Below are positions 15,151 to 21,442 of a stretch of 21,442 nucleotides of DNA, piece by piece; position 1 is the first letter of the stretch, and every line of letters begins with the position of its first letter. The DNA comes from Mollicutes bacterium. GTDB taxonomy: Bacteria; Bacillota_I; Bacilli_A; Izemoplasmatales; Izemoplasmataceae. The stretch spans positions 1 to 21,442 of the forward strand of contig PWKX01000156.1 in NCBI GenBank assembly GCA_003559585.1. Reading direction: 5' to 3'. Below the pieces are notes generated by a model that was given only the letters and a program-made list of their open reading frames with translations, ran no database searches and was not told the DNA's origin. The translations under genes and the position numbers were made by a program.

Positions 15151-15182
15151 ATAAAAATACCTTGTGCTAAATTAGCACAAGG
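15151..15182 (-). terminator. Intrinsic terminator after tldE
   Basis: CCTTGTGCTAA (15160-15170) and TTAGCACAAGG (15172-15182) are complementary, allowing a long stem with a small loop. T5 follows on the - strand. Confidence 0.85.
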
Positions 15183-15190
15183 CATTATTA

Positions 15191-16504
15191 TTATTCTCCT
15201 GAAACCGCCACATCATTAATTCTTAATGTTGGACTCCCAAAGTAAGAAAATGTAAATTTAATGTCGTTGCCTAAATCAACAACATTGTTTAACCATTCTA
15301 AGTAGTTCCCAGCAATGGTAAAGAGTGCAATTGGTCTTTCAATGTCACCATCTTTAATTTTATAGCCAGTAGCTTGTAAAGAAAAATCACCACTGATTGG
15401 ATTGGTTCCTGAGTGAACACCTTGAACACTTGTAATAATTAAGCCGTTTTCTAGTGTTTTAACCATATCATCAAATGTGCTTTGACCAGCTTCAAAGTAA
15501 ATATTTGTTGGCGAGATGGCACCTGAAAATGCGTTTCCAGTTGACTTTACACCATCTTTTTTTGCCGTCTTCATATCATACAAATACGTTGTTAGGGTGC
15601 CTTGGTCAATAATTTTCTTATATGAGGTGGCCACACCTTCATCATCAAAGCTTCCGCTTTTTGTACTTTTAAGCATAAACGGATCATCGATAAGTGTGAT
15701 GTTATTGGAGGCGATTTTCTCTTGTATTTTCCCTTGTAGTTTGGACATGCCTTTTTGAACGCTCTCAGCATTAAACATGCCAAGGAAACCTTGAAGTAGC
15801 GTTGCGCTAGCTCTGTTTTCTAGTAAAATATTATATTTACCAGACTTCAACGATTTAGCGCCAAGTAATGAAACACCACGTTCTACAACATTTTTTGCAA
15901 TATCATCTAAGTCAAAATCGCGAGGATCATTGGTTTGAACAAAATCAAATGATGATCTTGAATCATCTTCTGATCGCACCACACAATCAGCACCTAATAC
16001 AGCGCTTGTAACATCTTTAGAAAGATCTAACCCTTTTGAGTTTTTAATGATGACATGTTTGGTGGCTTCACCATAAAATGCTTGTGATATTTTAACACGA
16101 TCATCTAATGCTTTAACTTTTCGCTCTAATTCAAAAGTCAATGCTTGTTTTTCCTCATGTGATAAGTCATCTAGTTTTGAATCAGACAGTTCAGGAATGT
16201 CTTTATACGATGCATCGCCTTCATATATAAACACTTCATCATCACTTTCGATCACTTTCGCACTATCAATCAAACGATCAAGCCATGTATCGATATTTGC
16301 ATCGTCAATCGCTTCTGTGGTCATTTTCCCCATTTTACCACGATAGATAGCTTTTAAGTTCAAACGTTGTGTGTCGGCAATTTGATGCTTGTCAAGCTCA
16401 CCATTGAAAACATGTAAGTTTACATCTTGCGTTTTTTCAATATGCACTTGAATATCTTCAAGTCCTTTGTCTTTGGCTCGTTTAAATAACAATTCAAAGT
16501 TCAT
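15191..16504 (-). CDS. tldE: TldE/PmbA, non-catalytic partner of the TldD metallopeptidase
   Basis: This 437-residue protein belongs to the TldD/PmbA family. TldE forms a heterodimer with TldD and shapes the tunnel that admits unfolded peptides. It lacks the HExxxH zinc motif that its neighbour has, as TldE proteins do. Family features include GELDKHQIADTQRLNLKAIY near the N terminus, the GIKYNILLENRAS-like region around residue 220 (here SGKYNILLENRAS), SGTNPISGDFSLQATGYKI, and the conserved end SYFGSPTLRINDVAVSG. The ATG shares one base with the tldD stop (TAATG), and AAAGGGG lies inside tldD, so the pair is translated in coupling and probably in equal amounts. No peptide-antibiotic gene that would identify a substrate is seen nearby. 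Confidence 0.92.
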   Translation of the reverse strand: MNFELLFKRAKDKGLEDIQVHIEKTQDVNLHVFNGELDKHQIADTQRLNLKAIYRGKMGKMTTEAIDDANIDTWLDRLIDSAKVIESDDEVFIYEGDASYKDIPELSDSKLDDLSHEEKQALTFELERKVKALDDRVKISQAFYGEATKHVIIKNSKGLDLSKDVTSAVLGADCVVRSEDDSRSSFDFVQTNDPRDFDLDDIAKNVVERGVSLLGAKSLKSGKYNILLENRASATLLQGFLGMFNAESVQKGMSKLQGKIQEKIASNNITLIDDPFMLKSTKSGSFDDEGVATSYKKIIDQGTLTTYLYDMKTAKKDGVKSTGNAFSGAISPTNIYFEAGQSTFDDMVKTLENGLIITSVQGVHSGTNPISGDFSLQATGYKIKDGDIERPIALFTIAGNYLEWLNNVVDLGNDIKFTFSYFGSPTLRINDVAVSGE

Positions 16505-17895
16505 TATGCATTCCCCTTTCTTCCGCCTACGGTGATACCAGATATACGGATTGTAGGTTGTCCGACATCGGTTGGGATTGAACCAGATAAACTACCACAC
16601 ATACCTTGAGCTCTTTTTAAATTATTACCAACCATGTCTATTTTTTTCAGTGCATCTTTTCCTGTACCGACTAAGGTTGCACCTTTAACCGGTTCAGCGA
16701 TTTTTCCGTCTCTAATCATATAACCTTCCATAACCGCAAAGTTAAAATCACCGGTTGAAGGTTGGACGCTACCGCCACCCATTTTTTTAGCGTAAAGACC
16801 ATATTTGGTATTTTTAATGATGTCGTCAAACGTTGATTTACCGTTTTCAATATACGTATTGCTCATTCTTGAGGTCGGGGCAAACCGATAAGATTCACGA
16901 CGCCCAGAACCGGTAGAAGCTTCATTCATGCGCAAACCATTTAAATGATCAATCATGTAACTGGTTAACACACCATCTTTGATTAATTGACGACGCTGTT
17001 GCGGCCGTCCCTCATCATCAAAGTTTTGTGAGCCCCAAGCATTTTCAATCGTGCCATCGTCAATCGCACTAACGAGTTCACTACCAATTTTCTCGCCTTT
17101 TTTACCACTAAAAACACTGGCGTTTTTAGCCACAGATGTGGCTTCTAAACTATGACCACAAGCCTCATGGAAAATAACCCCACCAAAACCGTTATCAATA
17201 ACAACAGGCATGGTTTCACTTGGGCATTCATCGGCGTGTAACATCGTCACAGCAATTCTTGATGCTTCAGCTGCTTCTTCTTTAACATCAATGGTATCAT
17301 AAAACTCAAACCCTTGATGCGCACCGGGTCCATTAAAGCCGCTTTGCATATCTGTTTCATTCTTAGCAACACTATGAACACCTAAGCGTGTTCTAACGCG
17401 TTGATCATGGACATGAATGTTTTCGCTACTTGCAATCCAAACATTTTGAACGTTGTCCATGTACGAGACGTTTACCTGCTTAATCTCATCTGAATAATCA
17501 CGTGCTGCTTGGTCTGCAGTCTTAACTAAAGATACTTTCTCTTTAATATCAACAGCATCAGGCATTTTCTTAATGGTATGATTCTTACCGTTTGTCACCT
17601 CAGGCAAGGTAATCATATCTTTAACCCGTGTCCCGACAAAAGATTTTGATAAATTTTCAGCCAGTTCGATTAAAGTTGTTTCATCGGTCTTATTCGTATA
17701 GCCATACACACTTTGATGTCCTTTGGCTACCCGAATCCCAATTCCGACTTTTTCTTGATTAACAGCATTTTCTACTTTGCTTGATTGCAAAGCTATCACG
17801 CTTTGAAACGTCTTTTCAACAAAAACTTCAGCAAAATCAGCTGCTGAATCTAATGCTTTGTTGATGATGCGTTCCATGGTTTGTTTTTCAATCAT
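16504..17895 (-). CDS. tldD: TldD metallopeptidase, catalytic subunit
   Basis: The catalytic half of the TldD/TldE protease has 463 residues. The zinc site HEACGH (HExxxH) is at residues 243-248, in the family context DNGFGGVIFHEACGHSLEA. It is followed by the RRQLIKDGVLTSYM region, a Ser/Arg stretch SGRRESYRFAPTSRMSNTY and the C-terminal GQPTIRISGITVGG. In other bacteria the complex trims peptides such as microcin B17 or PQQ precursors and degrades flexible peptides. A general role is likely here. The frame is open to a TTG at 17916, but ATG 17895 has AAGGAGGG eight bases upstream (17904-17911) and is the start. tldD and tldE form a two-gene operon between their own promoter and terminator. 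Confidence 0.94.
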   Translation of the reverse strand: MIEKQTMERIINKALDSAADFAEVFVEKTFQSVIALQSSKVENAVNQEKVGIGIRVAKGHQSVYGYTNKTDETTLIELAENLSKSFVGTRVKDMITLPEVTNGKNHTIKKMPDAVDIKEKVSLVKTADQAARDYSDEIKQVNVSYMDNVQNVWIASSENIHVHDQRVRTRLGVHSVAKNETDMQSGFNGPGAHQGFEFYDTIDVKEEAAEASRIAVTMLHADECPSETMPVVIDNGFGGVIFHEACGHSLEATSVAKNASVFSGKKGEKIGSELVSAIDDGTIENAWGSQNFDDEGRPQQRRQLIKDGVLTSYMIDHLNGLRMNEASTGSGRRESYRFAPTSRMSNTYIENGKSTFDDIIKNTKYGLYAKKMGGGSVQPSTGDFNFAVMEGYMIRDGKIAEPVKGATLVGTGKDALKKIDMVGNNLKRAQGMCGSLSGSIPTDVGQPTIRISGITVGGRKGNA

Positions 17896-17924
17896 ACTTT
17901 GTTCCCTCCTTGTCAATTACTAGT

Positions 17925-17930
17925 ATTATA
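17925..17930 (-). promoter_or_regulatory. Candidate tldD promoter (-10 box)
   Basis: A perfect TATAAT lies on the - strand, 29 bases before the tldD ATG. The -35 region falls in the T-rich tail of the rpoE terminator and matches poorly, so the promoter is tentative. Confidence 0.45.
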
Positions 17931-17936
17931 CCATAA

Positions 17937-17977
17937 AATAAAAAGCTTAAAAACAGCTTTATGGCTGTCTTTAAGCT
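17937..17977 (-). terminator. Intrinsic terminator after rpoE
   Basis: AGCTTAAA (17944-17951) pairs with TTTAAGCT (17970-17977), and inside this ACAGC (17953-17957) pairs with GCTGT (17964-17968). A T-rich tail follows on the - strand. Confidence 0.82.
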
Positions 17978-17993
17978 ATGTACAACTTAAGGT

Positions 17994-18629
17994 TTATTTG
18001 TCATATTCATCTTCATATTCGTCCATGTACTCTAAGTACTTATCTTCATCAAAATCATCTTCTGATGCTTCTTCAAATTCTTCATCAATACCTTCTTCAA
18101 TGTCGTGTTCTAACATTTCAGGTTCTTCTTTTTCAATGGTGATTTCCTCAACGCTATCTTCTGAGATATCTTCAATATCTTCAAACGGATCGACAACGTC
18201 TTCAACATCATCAGCCACCGCTTGAGCCGCTTGAGCTTCTTTTTGTTTTTCCAATTCAAGTTCTTTTTGTCGACGTTCTTCTAACATCTCTTGATGTTTA
18301 TGTTCTGCTTCTTTTTGTTTTTCAATGCGAGCATCCATCTCAGGGTCAGATACTTCGGTATACTCATTGTAATAAGAACCGTCTTTATCCCATAGGTCAA
18401 TAGATTGGTTGTGTTTTAAGTCCCATTCGTTACTTCCCTTATAAACAAATTTAGCACTAGCTGTCATTTCTGCATAGAAATTATTGAGTGTTTGTTCGGG
18501 ATTTTGCGGTGTCCAATCTTTTTCAGTAAGCACGCGGTCAAATAAATCATATAAATCAATCGGTGTTTTTTCTTGTTTAAGTATGTTTTCAGCGATGTCA
18601 ACCAAACTTAAATCTTGTATGTTTTTCAT
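17994..18629 (-). CDS. rpoE: DNA-directed RNA polymerase delta subunit
   Basis: Delta binds core RNA polymerase, helps recycle it and sharpens promoter selectivity in Bacillota. The N-terminal HARE-HTH domain (about residues 5-85) is clear: LSLVDIAENILKQEKTPIDL, then WTPQNPEQTLNNFYAEM and KGSNEWDLK. The C terminus (about 138-211) is a disordered tail dominated by Glu and Asp, as expected. Between them, residues 97-137 form a Lys/Arg/Glu/Gln-rich segment that looks like one long charged helix. Bacillus subtilis delta has 173 residues with a short Lys tract at that place, so this protein (211) is longer. GGAGGG at 18636-18641 is six bases before ATG 18629. The gene overlaps the preceding DUF1934 gene by four bases. 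Confidence 0.93.
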   Translation of the reverse strand: MKNIQDLSLVDIAENILKQEKTPIDLYDLFDRVLTEKDWTPQNPEQTLNNFYAEMTASAKFVYKGSNEWDLKHNQSIDLWDKDGSYYNEYTEVSDPEMDARIEKQKEAEHKHQEMLEERRQKELELEKQKEAQAAQAVADDVEDVVDPFEDIEDISEDSVEEITIEKEEPEMLEHDIEEGIDEEFEEASEDDFDEDKYLEYMDEYEDEYDK

Positions 18630-19006
18630 GCGCTTCCCTCCTTTAAGAGATGGTAGTGAATGTTGATTGTACTATGACCAACAACCACATCATCTTGTTT
18701 CAATGTATAATCAATGATGATTTTGTTTGCGTTCATGGTTAGTTCATGTGTTTGGATGTCTAAAGACATCGATTGTTGTCCGAGTTGATAGGTGCCCTTG
18801 TGAAGGACATGCTCTTCAAATGTAAAGACAAAAGCTGGGTCGCCTTTTCTTTCATATTCAAGACGTTGATCATGTATCGTTAAAATATGTTTTTGATCTT
18901 TTTCGTCATGAAAAATCATTTGATTGTCTTTTAATGTTCCATGTGTTTTAAAAGATTGCGTTTGACTTTCATTTTGAATATGAAAATCGACAGAAATTTT
19001 CGACAT
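18626..19006 (-). CDS. DUF1934 (YwiB-like) beta-barrel protein
   Basis: This 126-residue cytoplasmic protein fits the DUF1934/YwiB family, a small calycin-like beta-barrel of unknown function. The alternating beta-strand pattern is plain: VDFHIQNE, HGTLKDNQMIFH, KHILTIHDQRLEYERKG, then the family stretch KGTYQLGQQSMSLDIQTHEL and a final IDYTLKQDDVVVGHSTINIHY. ATG 19006 has a modest GGTGA site. The stop overlaps the rpoE ATG (ATGA), so the two are translationally coupled, and the promoter upstream of this gene should drive rpoE. Nothing in the sequence points to a biochemical role. Confidence 0.83.
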   Translation of the reverse strand: MSKISVDFHIQNESQTQSFKTHGTLKDNQMIFHDEKDQKHILTIHDQRLEYERKGDPAFVFTFEEHVLHKGTYQLGQQSMSLDIQTHELTMNANKIIIDYTLKQDDVVVGHSTINIHYHLLKEGSA

Positions 19007-19045
19007 TTAATCACCACAATAGACAGTTTCAAGATATGCGAATGT

Positions 19046-19074
19046 ATTATATACTATAATGCAACAACATGCAA
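19046..19074 (-). promoter_or_regulatory. Promoter of the DUF1934-rpoE operon
   Basis: A perfect TATAAT (19046-19051) and TTGCAT (19069-19074, three of six) are separated by 17 bases on the - strand. The surrounding bases are nearly palindromic and very AT-rich. Confidence 0.5.
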
Positions 19075-19078
19075 GTGT

Positions 19079-19110
19079 AAAAATAAGAACTGGAATAACC
19101 AGCTCTTATT
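19079..19110 (-). terminator. Intrinsic terminator overlapping the nrnA-like stop codon
   Basis: AATAAGAACTGG (19082-19093) faces CCAGCTCTTATT (19099-19110). In the - strand RNA the single mismatch is a G-U wobble, giving a continuous 12-bp stem with U5 after it. The TAA stop (19106-19108) lies inside the stem. Confidence 0.82.
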
Positions 19111-20068
19111 CGTTGTTTTTATACTCTTTGACCAATGTATCTAACGCATTGAGAATCTCTTTTTGTTTTTCCCATGTCCCAAGGTTAACACCACTAGCCA
19201 TCGCATGACCCCCGCCATCAAACCGATTGGCAAGTTCATTAACAGCCGGTCCTTTACTACGCAAACGTCCTCTTACTATTTTTTCTTCATATTCAGCAAA
19301 TAAAGCCCATACGGGACAATCTTCAAAAACCCCTAATTCATTGACTAAACTAGACGCTTCTTCAATCGTAACTCCATGTTCTTCAATGAGTTCATGGGTG
19401 ATTTCAATGTAAGCCACACCATGTGTCGTTTTTTTATAGTTTAGTAAGACATACCCTTTAAATCTCGTTAGCGCTTCACTTTTTGTATCTAAATAACGAT
19501 ATACCGTTTCGGTTTCTAATCCACGATCATAAAGCATCGCAATACGTCTAAAGGTATCTCCGTTGACACCCTGGTATTTAAACCTACCTGTATCTGTTAA
19601 TGTTCCGGCATATAAAGCTTGCATGCCTTTTTGTGAGATACTTAACTCATCACTAAATAGGTAAAACATATCTAAGATAATTAAGGTTGCCGCCGGACGG
19701 CTAGTATCGACATATTCAATATCACCAAAGGAATTAACTAAAATATGATGATCAATCTTAATTAAAAAATCGCCTTTATCATAACGCTGATCTGCAATTC
19801 TTTCTTGGTTTCCTGTATCAACAGAAATCACCAAAGCTCCTTTAAAATCTTCATCTTCAAGGGTATCAACTCGGCCGATAAATTTTGTGAAATCCGCTTC
19901 TTCACCGCTCACAAATACCGTCTTATCTTTAAATGATTGTTCAATGATGTCTTTTAACCCAAATGCGGTGCCCATACAATCTCCATCGGGTCTTGCATGT
20001 GGTAAAATAATAATTTTTTGATAGGCCTTAATTTTATTGTAAATCTCAGTTAATTTTTCTTGATTCAT
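19106..20068 (-). CDS. DHH/DHHA1 phosphoesterase, NrnA-like (paralog 1)
   Basis: This is a 320-residue member of the NrnA family (oligoribonuclease and pAp phosphatase). Such enzymes degrade 2-5 nt RNAs, and some act on pAp or linear dinucleotides. The first metal motif is PHARPDGD (H24, D28, D30), the DHH motif is IDHH at 106-108, and the C-terminal DHHA1 substrate motif is DGGGHAMASG (GGGH at 285-288). All catalytic positions appear intact, so the enzyme should be active. The ATG is one base after the TAA of a related gene on the same strand, with AAAGGG upstream. Which substrate each paralog prefers cannot be read from the sequence. Confidence 0.9.
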   Translation of the reverse strand: MNQEKLTEIYNKIKAYQKIIILPHARPDGDCMGTAFGLKDIIEQSFKDKTVFVSGEEADFTKFIGRVDTLEDEDFKGALVISVDTGNQERIADQRYDKGDFLIKIDHHILVNSFGDIEYVDTSRPAATLIILDMFYLFSDELSISQKGMQALYAGTLTDTGRFKYQGVNGDTFRRIAMLYDRGLETETVYRYLDTKSEALTRFKGYVLLNYKKTTHGVAYIEITHELIEEHGVTIEEASSLVNELGVFEDCPVWALFAEYEEKIVRGRLRSKGPAVNELANRFDGGGHAMASGVNLGTWEKQKEILNALDTLVKEYKNNE

Positions 20069-20069
20069 G

Positions 20070-21008
20070 TTATCGCCCTTTCTTTGCTAGTAGATCTAAA
20101 TCACGAATGATATCGTCGGTTGTTTCCCAATCAATAGCGGTACAACCACAAGCTAAATCATGGCCGCCACCGCCATATTTTTTTGCTACATCGACAATTG
20201 GTATGTGTTTGCTTCTTAATTCACATAAAATAGCGCCTGAATCCGTCTCAGTAAAGTTAGCCCAAATAGGTATGTGTTTTATGCCTGCCATTTGGTTAAC
20301 CATACCTCTAGAAACTGTAAATGTCGATACGCCAAATTCATCTTTTAGTGATTTCGGATTTTTCATGTATGCGACATGATGTTCAGTGGTTTTAAAACTA
20401 TATATAAAGTATCCTTTTAAACGTTTCATGGTATAGTCGACTTCGTATAAATTCTGATAGAGGTATTGTAAATCAGCACCCTGTTTCATGAGGTAAGCTG
20501 CACATTCAAATGTTTTATCAGTGGTTTGAGGATACATAAATCGTCCTGAATCCGTCACCAACCCACCTAGTAAATAAGTAGCAGCCGCTTGATCCATCGT
20601 TAGATGATGATTAACCGCCATTTCAGTTAACATTTGACAGGTCGCTATTTGCGTTGGATCGCTAATAAATGTATCCGCAAAATCAGTATCATTTTGATGA
20701 TGATCAACAACCACGCTTTCTTTGGCTGTTAAAAACCGCTGATCACTAACCCGTTCTTTGCCTGAAACATCCAAAACAATGGCTAACGCTTTTTTTAAGT
20801 CTTGTTCAGGAATGTGTTGATCCATGCTGCCAAACCACTTAAAATCACCCATCTCACCAAAGGTATATACCTCTTTATTTGGATAATTAAGTTGAATAAG
20901 ACGCTTTAAACCAAGTTGTGAGCCCAAGGCATCTAAATCTGGTTGTATGTGACGATGAATGACGATAATATCGTAAGTCTCTATTTTATCAATCAAAGGT
21001 TGATACAT
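20070..21008 (-). CDS. DHH/DHHA1 phosphoesterase, NrnA-like (paralog 2)
   Basis: This second NrnA-like protein has 312 residues and the same layout as the gene that follows it. The first motif is HIQPDLDALGS (H20, D24, D26), then VVDHHQND, and the DHHA1 motif YGGGGHDLACG near the C terminus. The two proteins share motifs and length but differ through most of their sequence, so the duplication looks old. The frame is open to 21056, but ATG 21008 is chosen because AAGGAG at 21018-21023 is nine bases upstream and the protein then begins at the usual distance from the first motif. It is the first gene of the pair and only one base separates the two genes. Confidence 0.9.
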   Translation of the reverse strand: MYQPLIDKIETYDIIVIHRHIQPDLDALGSQLGLKRLIQLNYPNKEVYTFGEMGDFKWFGSMDQHIPEQDLKKALAIVLDVSGKERVSDQRFLTAKESVVVDHHQNDTDFADTFISDPTQIATCQMLTEMAVNHHLTMDQAAATYLLGGLVTDSGRFMYPQTTDKTFECAAYLMKQGADLQYLYQNLYEVDYTMKRLKGYFIYSFKTTEHHVAYMKNPKSLKDEFGVSTFTVSRGMVNQMAGIKHIPIWANFTETDSGAILCELRSKHIPIVDVAKKYGGGGHDLACGCTAIDWETTDDIIRDLDLLAKKGR

Positions 21009-21067
21009 CTTATGACACTCCTTACATGGCATGATATGCATTAAGACTAACAACATATAATAACATA

Positions 21068-21097
21068 ATTAGATCGATTTAACACAGTAATTGTCTT
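21068..21097 (-). promoter_or_regulatory. Candidate promoter of the tandem DHH operon
   Basis: AAGACA (21092-21097) and TCTAAT (21068-21073) are 18 bases apart on the - strand, with four and five matches of six. No better pair was seen between the upstream terminator and the gene. Confidence 0.3.
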
Positions 21098-21103
21098 GAA
21101 ATA

Positions 21104-21138
21104 TAGAAAAAATCAGCCCTGAAAACCAGGGCTGATTT
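21104..21138 (-). terminator. Intrinsic terminator after the partial acidic gene
   Basis: An 11-bp perfect stem (21110-21120 with 21128-21138) with a 7-base loop is followed by a T-run on the - strand. Confidence 0.9.
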
Positions 21139-21162
21139 AAATCATTTATTAAAATCTATTGA

Positions 21163-21442
21163 TTAGTCTTGAAACTCAATGTCAATGACAACCACACGGT
21201 AGTTACCGAAGTGGATGCGTTCAGTAATGAAAGTCATAGATGTAATAACATCGCCTTCATTGACGTCGTCTTCACCATATCCAAGTAATTCAGTGTTATC
21301 TAAATCAAAGATGAGATTCATATCAAGGCCTACATCAATGTTTGCATCTCCAAAGTCGATTAATGCAATGTCAAACTCGCCTTCAATTTTATAAAGAATA
21401 GAGTTTGTCATGCCACCTGGTTGGTCATCAGGCATTTCTTCA
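21163..21442 (-). CDS. C-terminal part of an unrecognised acidic protein (partial)
   Basis: The frame is open to the window edge on the - strand, so this is the last 92 or so residues of a longer protein. The ATG at 21435 has no ribosome binding site and is preceded by in-frame Glu codons, so it is unlikely to be the start. The visible part is strongly acidic and beta-strand-like (FDIALIDFGDANIDVGL, GDVITSMTFITERIHFG, YRVVVIDIEFQD) with no Cys. It could be the end of a secreted or surface protein, but no family is recognised. A strong terminator follows 25 bases later, which supports a real gene end. Confidence 0.7.
   Translation of the reverse strand, partial: EEMPDDQPGGMTNSILYKIEGEFDIALIDFGDANIDVGLDMNLIFDLDNTELLGYGEDDVNEGDVITSMTFITERIHFGNYRVVVIDIEFQD

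Noticed and set aside
15049..15190. Riboswitch or small RNA upstream of fba
   Set aside because: The region holds the fba promoter and the tldE terminator, and the predicted leader is too short for a known riboswitch.
17881..18225. Ser-rich open frame on the + strand opposite rpoE
   Set aside because: It is the complement of the Glu/Asp codons of the delta subunit tail and has no start signals.

Overview
The window is an AT-rich, densely coded bacterial chromosome segment. It looks like a low-GC Bacillota/Mycoplasmatota relative. The evidence is an RNA polymerase delta subunit (RpoE), RqcP, a tilS-ftsH-rqcP cluster like that of Bacillus, strong AGGAGG-type ribosome binding sites, and intrinsic terminators after most units. 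UGA is a normal stop codon (for example at 719-721 and 4374-4376) and Trp is UGG. Classical mycoplasmas with UGA=Trp are therefore excluded, and an Acholeplasma/Izemoplasma/Haloplasma-like organism would fit. That placement is an inference from gene content only. No rRNA, tRNA, CRISPR array, insertion sequence or prophage was recognised.

Layout. 1-2457 (+): 5'-truncated fumarase alpha subunit, fumarase beta subunit and malic enzyme in one overlapping operon, a fumarate-to-malate-to-pyruvate route, closed by a bidirectional terminator. 2471-4895 (-): a LytTR DNA-binding regulator followed by a membrane-anchored, probably beta-propeller, protein. Upstream lies an exact 8-bp direct repeat with 21-bp periodicity, the geometry of a LytTR operator. 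4994-5640: maf (-) and tilS (+) diverge from a compact promoter region. 5656-11910 (+): tilS, ftsH, rqcP, a zinc-type substrate-binding lipoprotein and lysS. 11941-12980: cysK (+) converges on cysE (-) across two back-to-back terminators.

12996-15048 (-): class II fructose-bisphosphate aldolase, an unrecognised acidic protein and serine acetyltransferase form one unit. 15191-17895 (-): tldD-tldE protease pair. 17994-19006 (-): a YwiB-like DUF1934 protein and rpoE. 19106-21008 (-): two tandem DHH/DHHA1 (NrnA-like) phosphoesterases. 21163-21442 (-): the C-terminal part of an unrecognised acidic protein that runs off the window.

Most of the window is housekeeping: central carbon metabolism, cysteine synthesis, tRNA charging and modification, and protein and RNA quality control. 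The least ordinary element is the LytTR/membrane-propeller pair with its phased operator-like repeat. Other points worth attention are the orphan Asp/His-rich metal-binding lipoprotein that seems to lack a usual His ligand, the tandem NrnA paralogs, and the acidic gene inside the fba-cysE unit. No intergenic stretch exceeds 300 bases.
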